Below are positions 50,927 to 51,207 of a stretch of DNA of 51,207 nt, piece by piece. The position numbers and the translations under genes are program-made. The notes below the pieces were generated by a model. The model made no database searches, was not told the origin of the DNA, and saw only the letters and a list, made by a program, of their open reading frames with translations. The stretch's first letter is position 1; each line of letters opens with the position of its first letter. The stretch covers positions 1 to 51,207 of the forward strand of contig CAMXAZ010000011.1 in assembly GCA_947179295.1 (NCBI GenBank). The letters run 5' to 3'. The stretch comes from an uncultured Muribaculaceae bacterium (GTDB lineage: Bacteria; Bacteroidota; Bacteroidia; Bacteroidales; Muribaculaceae).

Positions 50927-51207
50927 ATGAAGACCGAAAAAATTTCAGAAAAATATTCATGTGTCGCCACATGCCCCATGAGGAACGTGATAGCACACTT
51001 CGCCAACAAGTGGTCGATGCTCCTGCTTGTCATACTTGACGAGTTCGGCGTAATGCGTTTCAACGAATTGTCAAGGGCAATCCCCGATATATCTCCGAAG
51101 GTATTGTCAGGACATCTGAAAACACTTGAATCAGTCGGATTGGTAAAGCGCTTTCTATATGCCGAGGTGCCTCCTCGCACAGAATACGAGTTGACCGATT
51201 TGGGCAG
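50927..51207 (+). CDS. HxlR family regulator (3' end beyond the window)
   Basis: Reads open from ATG 50927 to the window end (93 full codons). The start is MKTEKISEKYSCVATCPMRNVI; two Cys near the N-terminus (residues 12 and 16) fit redox- or aldehyde-sensing members of the family. NKWSMLLLVILDEFGVMRFNELSRAIPDISPKVLSGHLKTL is the winged-helix core, and PPRTEYELTDLG the wing. Divergent from the DJ-1 gene. The first 16 residues differ from the other HxlR gene at 5022, so the two are not recent copies. Confidence 0.9.
   Translation, partial: MKTEKISEKYSCVATCPMRNVIAHFANKWSMLLLVILDEFGVMRFNELSRAIPDISPKVLSGHLKTLESVGLVKRFLYAEVPPRTEYELTDLG

Noticed and set aside
1-51207. CRISPR array, rRNA operon, insertion sequence or integrase
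   Set aside because: No regularly spaced repeats, no rRNA sequence and no transposase- or integrase-like protein were seen, including at the edges of the 42-48.5 kb cassette.

Overview
The window reads as chromosomal DNA of a Bacteroidales bacterium, most likely of the Muribaculaceae or a near relative. The evidence is a 286-residue primary sigma factor without region 1.1, many promoters of the Bacteroidota type (TTG-like box, 19-20 bp, TAnnTTTG), a tRNA without encoded CCA, and families largely confined to this phylum (DUF4270, DUF4249, DUF4876, DUF6850, DUF4857, DUF3575, DUF5119, fimbrillin, ECF sigma/FecR/STN-TonB signalling). The family-level placement is inference.

Layout. 0.1-7.8 kb: housekeeping and small genes: a DUF4861 protein behind rpoD, a half-length starch-synthase-like protein with a DUF4270 lipoprotein, tRNA-Thr(CGT), an HxlR regulator with an internally deleted VOC gene and a TfoX_N protein, fabI, and a TrmH-family methyltransferase. 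7.9-12.5 kb: an L-rhamnose catabolic operon on the minus strand, rhaB-rhaA-rhaT-rhaD. 12.6-15.3 kb: der and malate dehydrogenase. 15.4-20.6 kb: a cell-surface signalling locus (ECF sigma, an unusually short FecR/anti-sigma-like protein, a TonB receptor with STN domain, a DUF4249 lipoprotein, a small outer-membrane protein). 20.7-25.0 kb: MFS and MATE transporters and a COG2509-type FAD protein.

25.1-34.9 kb is one long plus-strand operon: TonB receptor, DUF4876 lipoprotein, DUF6850 barrel, ABC ATPase, ABC permease, DUF4857 membrane protein and a Cys/His-containing lipoprotein. The substrate is unknown; a metal or metal-chelate is a guess. Its receptor gene is split by a perfect 569-bp tandem duplication that shifts the frame and creates an ATGA stop/start overlap. 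35.0-38.6 kb is a fimbrial-type locus (DUF5119, fimbrillin, DUF3575). 38.8-42.0 kb holds a PMCA-type calcium ATPase and a truncated SPFH-like membrane protein.

42.1-48.5 kb is the most likely unusual system: a tight minus-strand operon of a DUF6361 protein, a phospholipase-D-like (two HxK motifs) protein and a SNF2-like helicase, preceded by a PH-domain membrane protein that may share its promoter. By eye its base composition is more AT-rich than its surroundings, and its architecture is that of an anti-phage defence cassette. 48.6-51.2 kb holds two GNAT genes, a DJ-1/PfpI gene, and a second HxlR regulator (cut by the window end) with overlapping, face-to-face promoters towards the DJ-1 gene.
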